Shown: one piece after another, positions 26,801 through 34,712 of the stretch
Layout: each line of letters begins with the position of its first letter
Numbering within the stretch: position 1 is the stretch's first letter
Origin: Clostridia bacterium
GTDB taxonomy: Bacteria > Bacillota > Clostridia > Oscillospirales > QAMX01
Reading direction: 5' to 3'
Length of the DNA stretch: 54,770 bases
Assembly (NCBI GenBank): GCA_017441705.1
Contig: JAFRWU010000093.1
Coordinates: 1 to 54,770, forward strand
Made by a program: the position numbers and the translations under genes
The notes under the pieces: generated by a model
Told to the model about the DNA's origin: nothing
The model's input: only the letters and a program-made list of their open reading frames with translations
Databases searched by the model: none

Positions 26801-27664
26801 TTGGCTCTCTTCGATCCCCGCGAAACCCTGTGTCTCGCGGACCTGGACGGAACGCTCCTTTCGCCCGACGCCGTCCTGACGCCGGAAAGCAAGGCCCTTC
26901 TGAACAGGTTCATTGCCCGCGGGGGACAGTTTTCGATTTCCACCGGGCGTTCTCCCGCCACGGTGTTCGCGATCCTGGAGGGATTGGATCTCCGCCTTCC
27001 GGTTTCTCTGATGAACGGCGTCCTGATCTACGATCCGGTCGAAAGACGCTGCCTTGCCTCCGAATCGCTCTCCGCGGAGGACGCGGAGCGGGTCCTTGCT
27101 CTTTTCCGGGAAAGCGGGATCGATCCGGTGACCTTCGAGGTCTCCGAAACCCGCTTCCTTCCCTGGTATGAAAGCATGCGGCAGACCCTTCTCTGGGAAT
27201 ACGCCGAGGAACGGATCCGGCTGTACGGGAAGCGGTTTTACAAGACGGACGATTTTTCCTCCCTCATCCGGGAGGGCCGGCATATCATCTATTTTGTGAC
27301 GCGGGCTCCCTACCGGACTCTTTGCGCCCTGGCCGAAAAGATGCGAAGGATCCCCGGGATCCGGTGCGAATGCTACCGGGACGTATACGTGGAGGGTCCC
27401 GGTTTCCTGGAGGTCTTTTCGGGCCGCGCCTCCAAGAAAAAAAGCGCGCTCCGGATCCGGGACGCGGCGCATCTTTCGAAAATCGCCGCCTTCGGCGACA
27501 ATCTCAACGATCTTCCTCTGCTGGAGGCGGCCGATTACCGCTTCGCGGTGTCGAACGCTATGGAGGAAGTGCGCGCGGTTTCCCACCGGGTGATCCCCTC
27601 CAACCGGGAAGACGGCGTCGCCCGTTTCCTTGAGGAGAGCTTTCCTTCCTTCTTTTCTGACTGA
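26801..27664 (+). CDS. HAD superfamily (Cof-type) phosphatase
   Basis: This 287-residue cytosolic hydrolase dephosphorylates sugar phosphates, nucleotides or flavin precursors in related proteins. Motif I is LADLDGTLL (both catalytic Asp), motif II is FSISTGRSP, and motif III/IV is a Lys before IAAFGDNLNDLPLL; a C2-type cap lies between. The start is a TTG at 26801, placed 9 bases after AGGAGG that lies inside the preceding gene's end. Translational coupling is likely. The tail FPSFFSD is short. Confidence 0.88.
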   Translation: MALFDPRETLCLADLDGTLLSPDAVLTPESKALLNRFIARGGQFSISTGRSPATVFAILEGLDLRLPVSLMNGVLIYDPVERRCLASESLSAEDAERVLALFRESGIDPVTFEVSETRFLPWYESMRQTLLWEYAEERIRLYGKRFYKTDDFSSLIREGRHIIYFVTRAPYRTLCALAEKMRRIPGIRCECYRDVYVEGPGFLEVFSGRASKKKSALRIRDAAHLSKIAAFGDNLNDLPLLEAADYRFAVSNAMEEVRAVSHRVIPSNREDGVARFLEESFPSFFSD

Positions 27665-27691
27665 TCCGGCTTCATTTCAAAGGAGTCTTCC

Positions 27692-28585
27692 ATGGAAAAG
27701 GCAACCGTTTTCAACATTCAGCGGTTTTCGATTTACGACGGGCCCGGCATCCGCACCTCGGTCTTTCTCAAGGGCTGCAACCTGCGCTGTCTGTGGTGTC
27801 ACAACCCCGAATCCATTTCCCCGCAAAGGCAGCTCGGTTTTTATCCGGAAAAATGCATCGGATGCGGCAACTGCTTCCGTGCGTGTCCGGAAGGAGCGCA
27901 TATCGCCGCCCCCGACGGGCATACGATCGACCGGACAAAATGCGTTTCCTGCGGAAAGTGTGCGAACGACTGCTTTGCCGAGGCGCTGACCATGCTGGGC
28001 GAAGAGACGACCTCCGAAGAGGTCGTCCGGGCAGTCCTCACCGACCGCGGCTATTACGAGCGATCGGGAGGCGGCGTGACCTTCACCGGCGGCGAATGCA
28101 TGCTGAAGCCCGACTTTATCCGGGAATGCGCCGCCCTTCTTTCCGCGGAGGGGATCTCCGTGGCCGTGGATACGGCGGGCAACGTGCCGTTTGAAAGCTT
28201 TGAAAAGGTCCTTCCATATGCGGATCTTTTTCTCTACGACGTCAAAGCAGCCGATCCCGATCTGCACAGGCGCCTGACCGGCGTCGGGAACGAGCGGATC
28301 CTGGAAAATCTGAAAAGACTGGCGTCTCTCGGCAAGCGCCTGATCGTGCGCTATCCCTTTATCCCGCCATACAACGACGGAGAGGCGGAAGCGATCGCCT
28401 CGCTTCTCGCGCCGCTTCCGGTCGAGCTGGTGGAGATCATGCCCTATCACCACCTCGGCGAGGGCAAGTACCGGCCGCTCGGTATGGAAAACCGTGCAGC
28501 CGAGGCGCGCGTCCCGTCCGACGACGCGCTGGAGGCCGCCGTCACGGCCTTCGCGCACCGCGGCATTCCGGCACGAAGGACCTGA
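27692..28585 (+). CDS. glycyl radical enzyme activase (radical SAM)
   Basis: This 297-residue radical SAM enzyme uses S-adenosylmethionine to place the radical on the Gly of its partner. The cluster motif is Cys29, Cys33, Cys36 in CNLRCLWCHNPE. Two ferredoxin-type clusters follow (CIGCGNCFRACPEG and CVSCGKCANDC), as in activases of glycerol dehydratase/choline lyase type rather than PflA, which lacks them. GFTGGE-like VTFTGGECML is the SAM-binding motif. The partner gene starts 33 bases after its stop. AAAGGAGTCTTCC precedes the ATG. Confidence 0.95.
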   Translation: MEKATVFNIQRFSIYDGPGIRTSVFLKGCNLRCLWCHNPESISPQRQLGFYPEKCIGCGNCFRACPEGAHIAAPDGHTIDRTKCVSCGKCANDCFAEALTMLGEETTSEEVVRAVLTDRGYYERSGGGVTFTGGECMLKPDFIRECAALLSAEGISVAVDTAGNVPFESFEKVLPYADLFLYDVKAADPDLHRRLTGVGNERILENLKRLASLGKRLIVRYPFIPPYNDGEAEAIASLLAPLPVELVEIMPYHHLGEGKYRPLGMENRAAEARVPSDDALEAAVTAFAHRGIPARRT

Positions 28586-28618
28586 CGGTACGGTCCTCAG
28601 TATAAAGGAGGAGTTCCC

Positions 28619-30796
28619 ATGAATGAAGAAAGGGTCGTTTTGTCCGCTCTCTACGCCGATCGCATCGCGTCTCTGCACGAATCGAAGATCGCCATGAACG
28701 ACGTGAAGCGCCGTCTGAATCGCGTTCACGACAGCGACGACTGGGGATTCGTCGTCTTCGAGGATTTTCACTATGAGCCGCCGAAATTCCGGGAGAGCGG
28801 CGAGCTCTACGGCGGTCTGGAGATCGCGAAGGCGCTCCGGAAATGGCTTCACGACATGCCGCCGTACGTTCATAAGGACAGCGCCCTGGGCGGCGCATGG
28901 GTGGATATCATCCAGAATCATCTGCGGATCGGCCTGCGGCCCGAGGACGACGTATCCCCCGAGATCCGGGCATGCTGGGCGAAATACAACACCTCCCCCG
29001 GTTTCATGGGAATGAATCACTGCGGTCCGGATATGCAGATCGGTCTGGATCTCGGCTGGGGCGGTCTGCTCGCCAAGATCCGGCATTACCGGGCGAAGCT
29101 TTCCCCCGCCGACACCTCCTTCTACGATATGGAGGAGGAGACGGTCCTCGGCATCCAGACCTACGTGGAAAACGTCGCCGCCGAAGCGGAGCGCATGGCC
29201 GGTCTCGAAACCGATGAGAACGCGAAAAAGAATCTTCTGGAAATCGCCGCAATGAACCGGTATCTGGTCTCCGCGCCGCCGCGCACCATGCGTGAAGCCT
29301 GCCAGTTCCTGGCGCATTTCCAGTCCGTCGACCGTACCTATTTTTCGGGAGGCGCTCTTTCGCAGCTCGACGAGCTGTTAAGACCCTATTACGAAAAGGA
29401 CGTCAGGGCCGGGATCCTCTCCGATGAGGAAGCCGTCTGGTATCTGGCCTCTCTCTTCTTCAACGACACCCACTACTCCCAGATCGCAGGTCTCATTCCC
29501 GACGGCAGCCGCGACATGACCAGCCGTCTTTCCTTCCTGATCCTGGATGCGCTGCATTATCTCCACATTCCCATCAACGTCGCCCTGCGCGTTTCCGACA
29601 AGGTCAATCCCACGCTTCTCCGACGGTCTCTGGAATACACGCTGGAGGACGGATCCGGCGTGGATTACTCCTGCAACGTCGGCGTCGAGGAGGGGTACGC
29701 CAGAAACGGTTATCCCATCGAGCTCGGCAGGCTCCGCGCCAAGGTCGGCTGCAACTGGGTGGCTCTGCCGGGGATCGAGTATCCTCTGCAGGACGTGACG
29801 CGCTGCAACATGGCCATGGCCTTCCAGGAAGCCCTGAAGGATATGCAGGAGACAAAGAATTTCGACCTGGAGTATCTCTTCGAGCGCACCTGTCATCACA
29901 TCAGGATCATCGTGGATTCCATCAAGGCCGGCTACGACAAGCATTACGAGGCGGTCGGAAAATACCGCCCCGAGTTGGTCCTGAATCTCTTCATGCACGG
30001 CCCGATCGAGCGAGGACTCAACGCCTCCCAGGGCGTCGATATCGTAGACTTCAATATCGACGGCATCGCCCTTGCGACCGTAGCCGACTCCTTCGGCGCG
30101 CTGGAGCAGCGCATCGTCAGGGAAAAACGCATGAGCTTTGAAGAATTCTTCGAGATCATGAACCGGAACTACGAGGGACGCGAAGACGTCCGGCTGATGA
30201 TGGCGAACATCAAACGCTTCGGGAGCCCCGACTCGCCTTCCGAAAAGTGGGCGCTCCGTCTCCGCGACTTCTACGTCAAGACCTGCAAGGAATCGGGCAC
30301 GCCGAAGCACAACCTGCCCATCATCCCCGGCATGTTTTCCCACGGCGACATTTATATCCACGGCCGCAAGCTCAAGGCGACCCCCAACGGCCGCCGCGAT
30401 TACGAGCCCATTTCCCATTCCAACGAGCCCGATCCCGGATTTGCCCGCGGGATCGACACCTTCTCCCCGACCCTGAAATCCAACGCGGTGGCTCTGGCTG
30501 CGCCGGGATACGGCAATTCGGCTCCGCTCCATCTGGACATCGACACCGAAATGCTGGAAAAAGCCGGCGGCATCGACGCTCTGGCGGCCCTGATCCACAC
30601 GCACAATCACATGGGCGGCACCCTGATCAACCTGAACTGCCTTTCCAGGAAGGTACTTCTGGAGGCGCACGCCGATCCTTCCACCCATCCGGATCTGGTG
30701 GTGCGCGTCACCGGATATTCCGCTTTCTTCTCCTCTCTGACCAGGGAATACCGCCAGCAGGTGGTCGACCGCTTCCTGTCGAGAGAAAACCGCTGA
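28619..30796 (+). CDS. glycyl radical enzyme with atypical GCN active-site loop
   Basis: This is a 725-residue anaerobic enzyme of the pyruvate formate-lyase superfamily. The C-terminal radical motif VRVTGYSAFF gives Gly699. The thiyl Cys is best placed at Cys378 in AKVGCNWVALPG: its distance to the Gly (321 residues) fits known members (about 315-332). Dehydratases and lyases such as glycerol dehydratase have GCVE with a catalytic Glu two residues after Cys, and PFL has Cys-Cys; here Asn379 and Trp380 follow, so the known reactions do not obviously fit. It is shorter than the usual 760-850. Cys352 in DYSCNVGVEE is a less likely alternative. AAAGGAGGAGTTCCC precedes the ATG. The substrate is unknown. 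Confidence 0.9.
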   Translation: MNEERVVLSALYADRIASLHESKIAMNDVKRRLNRVHDSDDWGFVVFEDFHYEPPKFRESGELYGGLEIAKALRKWLHDMPPYVHKDSALGGAWVDIIQNHLRIGLRPEDDVSPEIRACWAKYNTSPGFMGMNHCGPDMQIGLDLGWGGLLAKIRHYRAKLSPADTSFYDMEEETVLGIQTYVENVAAEAERMAGLETDENAKKNLLEIAAMNRYLVSAPPRTMREACQFLAHFQSVDRTYFSGGALSQLDELLRPYYEKDVRAGILSDEEAVWYLASLFFNDTHYSQIAGLIPDGSRDMTSRLSFLILDALHYLHIPINVALRVSDKVNPTLLRRSLEYTLEDGSGVDYSCNVGVEEGYARNGYPIELGRLRAKVGCNWVALPGIEYPLQDVTRCNMAMAFQEALKDMQETKNFDLEYLFERTCHHIRIIVDSIKAGYDKHYEAVGKYRPELVLNLFMHGPIERGLNASQGVDIVDFNIDGIALATVADSFGALEQRIVREKRMSFEEFFEIMNRNYEGREDVRLMMANIKRFGSPDSPSEKWALRLRDFYVKTCKESGTPKHNLPIIPGMFSHGDIYIHGRKLKATPNGRRDYEPISHSNEPDPGFARGIDTFSPTLKSNAVALAAPGYGNSAPLHLDIDTEMLEKAGGIDALAALIHTHNHMGGTLINLNCLSRKVLLEAHADPSTHPDLVVRVTGYSAFFSSLTREYRQQVVDRFLSRENR

Positions 30797-30810
30797 TAAA
30801 CCGAAAGCTC

Positions 30811-30858
30811 CTCCGGACGCAGTCCGCCGGTTTCCCGGCGAAGGGTCCGGAGGCTTTC
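30811..30858 (+). terminator. terminator after the glycyl radical enzyme
   Basis: CTCCGGAC (30811-30818) pairs with GTCCGGAG (30845-30852) around an inner CGCCGG/CCGGCG hairpin, followed by GCTTTCTT. Confidence 0.65.
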
Positions 30859-30893
30859 TTCCCCAGACAGAATAAACGAAAGAAGGTATCCTC

Positions 30894-31823
30894 ATGAAGC
30901 TTGCCACCTCAACCGGCGATTTCGGACGCTATTTCCCGGACAACGAACGGAGGATCCGCGGGCTTGCCCGCGCCGGATTCCGCCATATCGATCTGAGCCT
31001 TTACCAGGACGCCGACCCCGCCTCGGTCTTCATGCGGGACGGATGGGAAAAGGAGGTCCTTCACATCCGCTCGGTTGCGGAAGAGCTCGGTATGGATTTC
31101 GTTCAGTCGCACGCGCCCGGCGGGAACCCTCTGCAGGAAGGCGCGGCGCGGGATCTGCTGCTCGCGGCCACGATCCGTTCCCTGGAGATCTGCGCCATGC
31201 TGGGGATCCCGAACACCGTCGTACACGTCGGCTGGGCTGACGATCTTCTCTACGCCGACAAATACGCGGAGGAAGCCTATTTCGAGCGGAATATGGCGTT
31301 TCTTCGCGAGCTGATCCCGACGATGGAAAAGACCGGAGTCATGGTGCTTGTCGAAAACACGACCCACGCCAATATGGGCGACCGCTGGTACCTCTACACC
31401 GGCCGGGAGATGAAGGATTTTCTCCGCTACGCGGACCATCCTCTGTTCGGCGCCGTCTGGGACACGGGACACGCCAACGTCGAAGGACATCAGTACGACG
31501 ATCTCATCACCCTCGGAAAAGACCTCCGCGCCATTCATTTCAACGACAATCGCGGCGGCGGCGACGAACACGTCATGCCCTATCTCGGCACCATGTGCGT
31601 GGACGAGATCCTGTGCGGCCTCCGGGATTCCGGCTATCAGGGCGTTTTTACCTTTGAATGCGAATCGTCGGCGCGTCCGGCCTCCTTCTGGCAGGGCGAC
31701 CGGCGCCGGTGGAAGGAGGAGCGGATCGCCGAGCCGCCTCTTCGGGTGCAGGACGCCCTGGAACGCGCGCTTTACGTATGCGGAGAGGAGATCCTTTCGG
31801 CCTACGGATATCCGGTGGAATGA
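30894..31823 (+). CDS. sugar phosphate isomerase/epimerase (TIM barrel)
   Basis: This 309-residue xylose isomerase-like TIM barrel has likely metal ligands Glu in LVENTTHAN, Asp and His in VWDTGHANVEG, His in IHFNDNRGG and Glu in FTFECESSA. Relatives epimerise keto sugars or act on inositol derivatives. AAAGAAGGTATCCTC precedes the ATG. It lies 97 bases after the glycyl radical enzyme with a hairpin between, so it may be read with it only in part. A terminator follows at 31.87 kb. Confidence 0.88.
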   Translation: MKLATSTGDFGRYFPDNERRIRGLARAGFRHIDLSLYQDADPASVFMRDGWEKEVLHIRSVAEELGMDFVQSHAPGGNPLQEGAARDLLLAATIRSLEICAMLGIPNTVVHVGWADDLLYADKYAEEAYFERNMAFLRELIPTMEKTGVMVLVENTTHANMGDRWYLYTGREMKDFLRYADHPLFGAVWDTGHANVEGHQYDDLITLGKDLRAIHFNDNRGGGDEHVMPYLGTMCVDEILCGLRDSGYQGVFTFECESSARPASFWQGDRRRWKEERIAEPPLRVQDALERALYVCGEEILSAYGYPVE

Positions 31824-31864
31824 CCGGTCTTCCGAAAGCGTGCCGCACGGGTCCATAAACAGAG

Positions 31865-31894
31865 AAGCCGGCCGGGGCAACCCGGTCGGCTTTT
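31865..31894 (+). terminator. terminator after the isomerase
   Basis: AAGCCGGCCGGG, the loop GCAA and CCCGGTCGGCTT (one wobble) followed by TTTT. Confidence 0.85.
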
Positions 31895-31998
31895 GCATTT
31901 CGATAAACGCTCTTTATACGAGCAGTTCCCAAGGACCCGGGCATGTGAAAGGATCGAAAGAGCTTTCCCCGGAGGGACGCAAAACGGTGAAGCCGGAG

Positions 31999-32167
31999 GC
32001 CACCTCATCCGAGCCGCTTCGCGGCCCACCTGTCTCGCCTGCCGGCTCGGTCGGCGCTTTTGAGCTTGCGCTCAAAGGTCTCCACCGGAGACCCGCGCCC
32101 CTCAAAGGGGAAGGCTTTTGGGACGGAGGAGGAGGGGCCGCCTGTCTCGCCTGCCGGCCGGGTCGGC
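31999..32167. repeat. structured intergenic repeat region
   Basis: The 563-base stretch between 31823 and 32387 holds no convincing gene. It contains two imperfect direct repeats of 27 bases (32029-32055 and 32141-32167, 25 of 27 equal, beginning CCTGTCTCGCCTGCCGGC), hairpins TTTGAGC/GCTCAAA (32059-32076) and GGTCTCC/GGAGACC (32077-32093), the start CACCTCATCCG (32001) and CCCTCAAAGGGGAAGGCTTTT near 32098-32119. The last two pieces resemble a palindromic intergenic element I recall from other gut Clostridia; the match is from memory only. Confidence 0.55.
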
Positions 32168-32299
32168 ACGCTTTCCGGAGCCGGCGGAGCGTGCGGCGCG
32201 TGCGGCGCGTCTTTGACGGGAAAGAGACGTGTCCGCTTGTGAGAAGCCGCTTGCTTTGCGGACGGAAGACGTTTTCTCTCGATTCGTGGGGTCCTGCGC

Positions 32300-32328
32300 T
32301 TGACAAAACAGATGTTCGGTGTTATAAT
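32300..32328 (+). promoter_or_regulatory. consensus promoter of the radical SAM/UDG pair
   Basis: Perfect TTGACA (32300-32305), a 17 bp spacer and perfect TATAAT (32323-32328), 58 bp before the start. A promoter this strong usually needs a repressor; two operator-like sites overlap it. Confidence 0.85.
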
Positions 32329-32341
32329 AAAACAAATGTTT
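32306..32341 (+). promoter_or_regulatory. two LexA (DinR)-box-like operators
   Basis: AAACAGATGTTC (32306-32317) lies in the promoter spacer and AAACAAATGTTT (32330-32341) follows the -10 box, with 24 bp between centres. Against the Gram-positive LexA core GAAC-N4-GTTC they match at 7 of 8 and 6 of 8 positions, and both fit RNRY in the middle. SOS control of a DNA repair pair is a reasonable inference, not proven. Confidence 0.55.
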
Positions 32342-32386
32342 GCCTTGGCGGATTTGACGCCGAAGCAGGAAAAGCGAGGGATCCCG

Positions 32387-33685
32387 ATGGATCTGATGGA
32401 AAAGCTGACGATCCTTGCCGACAGCGCAAAATACGACGCCGCCTGCACCTCCAGCGGGGCGGACCGCTCCGGCAGGGGGAGCGCGATCGGCTCCGCCGTT
32501 TCATACGGCATCTGCCATACTTTCACCGCCGACGGACGGTGCGTATCGCTTCTGAAGGTGCTTTTTTCCAACGCCTGCATCTACGACTGCAAATACTGCG
32601 TGAACCGCGTCTCCAATCACAAGGCCAGGCGAGCCTCCTTCACCCCCAGAGAGCTGGCCGATCTGACGCTCGCCTTTTACCGGCGCAACTATATCGAAGG
32701 GCTTTTCCTTTCCTCCGGAGTCGTGCGCTCCCCCGACCACACGTCGGAGCTGCTCCTGGAAACGCTGCGTCTTCTCCGGGAGGAATACGGCTTCGGCGGA
32801 TACATCCACGTGAAGGCCATTCCCGGCGCCGATCCCCGCCTTTTGGACGCCATCGGCCTTCTGGCCGACCGCATGAGCGTCAACGTCGAGCTTCCCAGCA
32901 GCCAGAGCCTTCAAAAGCTGGCTCCCGACAAATCAAAGCACGACATTCTCCGGCCGATGCGGCATATCGCTCTGCGCCGCGGCGAGAACCGCGAAGAGCT
33001 GGTGCGCTACCGCCGGGCGCCTAAGTTCGTCCCGGCGGGGCAGGCCACCCAGATGGTGGTCGGCGCGACGCCCGAAAGCGATTTTCAGATCCTTCACCTG
33101 ACCGAATCGCTTTACCGCTCGTACGATCTGAAACGGGTCTTTTTCTCCGCGTATATCCCCGTCGGCGACGACCGGAACCTTCCCTCTCCCGACACAAAGC
33201 CGCCCCTCCTCAGAGAACACCGGCTTTATCAGGCAGACTGGCTCCTCCGGTTCTATCATTTCTCCGCCGGCGAGATCCTGGACGAAGCGCATCCCAACTT
33301 CAATCCGGTTCTGGACCCCAAATGCAACTGGGCGGTCCATCATATGGAGCGTTTCCCCGTGGAGATCATGCGCGCCCGGGAGGAGGAGCTTCTCCGTGTC
33401 CCGGGGATCGGCCCGAAGAGCGCAAGACGGATCCTTGCCGCCCGGCGTGCGGGCAAGCTGGATTTCAAAGCGGTCGCCCGCCTCGGCGTTGTGATGAAGC
33501 GGGCGCAGTATTTCATCACCTGCGCGGGAAAGCTTGCCGACGGACTTCGCGTCACCGACGAGGCGATCCTTCGCGCCCTGACCTCCCGGGACGCCGCGGC
33601 GATCCTCTCGCCCCCGGCGGAGCAGCTGACCCTGATCCCGGAGGAGCTTTCGATGGAGGACGTGCGGTTATGCCTGAAAGCGTAG
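32387..33685 (+). CDS. putative DNA modification/repair radical SAM protein (TIGR03916 type)
   Basis: This is a 432-residue radical SAM enzyme of a family always paired with a UDG-like protein and assigned to DNA repair or modification. The cluster motif is Cys64, Cys68, Cys71 in CIYDCKYCVNR. Conserved stretches include GICHTFTADGRCVSLLK, FYRRNYIEGLFLSSGV and YIHVKAIPGADPRLLD. The C-terminal part has a helix-hairpin-helix DNA-binding motif (LLRVPGIGPKSARRIL). The ATG at 32387 follows GAGGGATCCCG; a second ATG three codons on is possible. It overlaps the next gene by 16 bases. The true reaction is unknown. Confidence 0.93.
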   Translation: MDLMEKLTILADSAKYDAACTSSGADRSGRGSAIGSAVSYGICHTFTADGRCVSLLKVLFSNACIYDCKYCVNRVSNHKARRASFTPRELADLTLAFYRRNYIEGLFLSSGVVRSPDHTSELLLETLRLLREEYGFGGYIHVKAIPGADPRLLDAIGLLADRMSVNVELPSSQSLQKLAPDKSKHDILRPMRHIALRRGENREELVRYRRAPKFVPAGQATQMVVGATPESDFQILHLTESLYRSYDLKRVFFSAYIPVGDDRNLPSPDTKPPLLREHRLYQADWLLRFYHFSAGEILDEAHPNFNPVLDPKCNWAVHHMERFPVEIMRAREEELLRVPGIGPKSARRILAARRAGKLDFKAVARLGVVMKRAQYFITCAGKLADGLRVTDEAILRALTSRDAAAILSPPAEQLTLIPEELSMEDVRLCLKA

Positions 33686-34467
33686 ACGTCTGTTATCTCT
33701 ACGACGGCAGCTACGACGGATTCCTCTCCTGCGTTTTTGAAAGCTACCGCCGCCGGGAGACGCCCGCGGCGATCCTGCCGGAGGACGCGCCGCACCCCCT
33801 GTGCCCGACGCGGCCGATCCCTTCCGATCCGGCTCTCGCGGCGCGGGTCACCAAAGGACTTTCCGAAAAAGCCGGATCCCGTACCGAGGCGACTGTCCGG
33901 TTTGCCTTTCTCACGATCCTTCCGGACAAGGAGATGCGGATCCTCGCTTTCATCCGCAAGGCCATGAAAACCGGTCCCCGGATCCTGCGGATGATGGCTG
34001 ACGATACGGCGTATCCCGTCTATCGCGCGGTGGCGCACATGCGGGAAGAAGCTCACCTTTTCACCGGCTTTCTGCGTTTCAGCGAGGCCGACGGCATGCT
34101 TTACGCCGTGATCGATCCGAAAAACCGGGTGCTTCCCCTGATCGCCGATCATTTCGCCGACCGGTTCCCCCGGGAGACCTTTCTGATCTTTGACAAGACG
34201 CACCGGGAAGCGATGCTCTGCCGGAACGGAGAATACGCCCTGATTGCCGGAGAGGATTTCACGCCGCCTCCGCCCGACCGGACCGAAAGAGAGACCCGCG
34301 CGCTTTGGACCCGCTTTTTTGAGACGCTTTCCATTGCCGAGCGGAAGAATCCCCTCTGCCAGCGCACACACCTTCCTTTGCGTTACCGCACCTATATGAC
34401 CGAATTCCTTTCCCCGGAAAAAGCGCCACCTTCCGGGGGGCCCGCACAGCTTACCGGATCTTTTTGA
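33670..34467 (+). CDS. putative DNA repair protein, DUF4130/UDG-like (TIGR03915 type)
   Basis: This is the 265-residue partner of the radical SAM protein. The N-terminus VCYLYDGSYDGFLSCVFESY and the later FLRFSEADGMLYAVIDPKNRVLPLIADHFADRF are the DUF4130 pattern; families linked to this type carry a uracil-DNA-glycosylase-like region at the C-terminus, but the C-terminal 70 residues here are short, so only DUF4130 is clear. The ATG at 33670 overlaps the upstream gene by 16 bases. The last codons and the TGA lie inside its own terminator, so the final residues (about PPSGGPAQLTGSF) are a tail encoded by the hairpin. Confidence 0.9.
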   Translation: MPESVDVCYLYDGSYDGFLSCVFESYRRRETPAAILPEDAPHPLCPTRPIPSDPALAARVTKGLSEKAGSRTEATVRFAFLTILPDKEMRILAFIRKAMKTGPRILRMMADDTAYPVYRAVAHMREEAHLFTGFLRFSEADGMLYAVIDPKNRVLPLIADHFADRFPRETFLIFDKTHREAMLCRNGEYALIAGEDFTPPPPDRTERETRALWTRFFETLSIAERKNPLCQRTHLPLRYRTYMTEFLSPEKAPPSGGPAQLTGSF

Positions 34468-34479
34468 TCCGGTTTTTTT
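34453..34479 (+). terminator. terminator overlapping the end of the DUF4130 gene
   Basis: ACCGGATC (34453-34460), the loop TTTTT and GATCCGGT (34466-34473) are followed by TTTTTT. The stop codon TGA (34465-34467) spans the loop-stem junction. Confidence 0.88.
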
Positions 34480-34523
34480 ATGCGATTTTCGGACGGCGGG
34501 CCGAAATTGGACCCATCTGCCTC

Positions 34524-34552
34524 TTGACCGTGAAGGGAAGATCGTGTATAAT
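34524..34552 (+). promoter_or_regulatory. promoter of an orphan RNA
   Basis: TTGACC (34524-34529), a 17 bp spacer and perfect TATAAT (34547-34552), with no gene on the plus strand until 35747. Confidence 0.75.
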
Positions 34553-34558
34553 CTATAT

Positions 34559-34702
34559 AAGGTCTTCGGGTGTCCGAAAGAGGATCGCCCCCCTGTTTGA
34601 TCACGCCTCCTTTCTTTCAGCGATGGGTGTGGATTTCCCCCAATCCCCCCTCCGCTTTCCCCCTTCGCGGGGCGCGCATCCCCGGCGCGCCCCGTTTTTT
34701 TT
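34559..34702 (+). ncRNA. candidate small regulatory RNA with anti-Shine-Dalgarno-like segment
   Basis: A near-consensus promoter, about 140 bases without a credible gene, and a strong terminator make a closed transcription unit. The 5' end can fold (TCTTCGG with CCGAAAGA). In the middle GATCAC-G-CCTCCTTTCT (34599-34615) copies the 3' end of 16S rRNA, including the anti-Shine-Dalgarno CCTCC, with one extra base. C-rich runs follow (CCCCCAATCCCCCC and later). C-rich single-stranded loops that pair with ribosome binding sites are known in Gram-positive small RNAs. It is not SRP RNA, 6S RNA or tmRNA as far as can be seen. The exact 5' end is inferred from the promoter. Confidence 0.5.
34668..34702 (+). 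terminator. terminator of the orphan RNA
   Basis: CGGGGCGCGC (34668-34677), the loop ATCCCCG and GCGCGCCCCG (34685-34694) followed by TTTTTTTT. Confidence 0.92.
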
Positions 34703-34712
34703 GAATCCTCCC

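Noticed and set aside
32029..32167. CRISPR array
   Set aside because: Only two imperfect repeats, hairpins between them, and no cas genes.
34599..34615. Fragment of a 16S rRNA gene
   Set aside because: Similarity stops after about 16 bases; the preceding sequence does not resemble 16S rRNA, and a base is inserted. Kept instead as an anti-Shine-Dalgarno-like segment of a small RNA.
34559..34702. SRP RNA, 6S RNA or tmRNA
   Set aside because: Lacks the SRP GGAA-tetraloop core, the 6S open-bubble pattern, and the size and tag frame of tmRNA.
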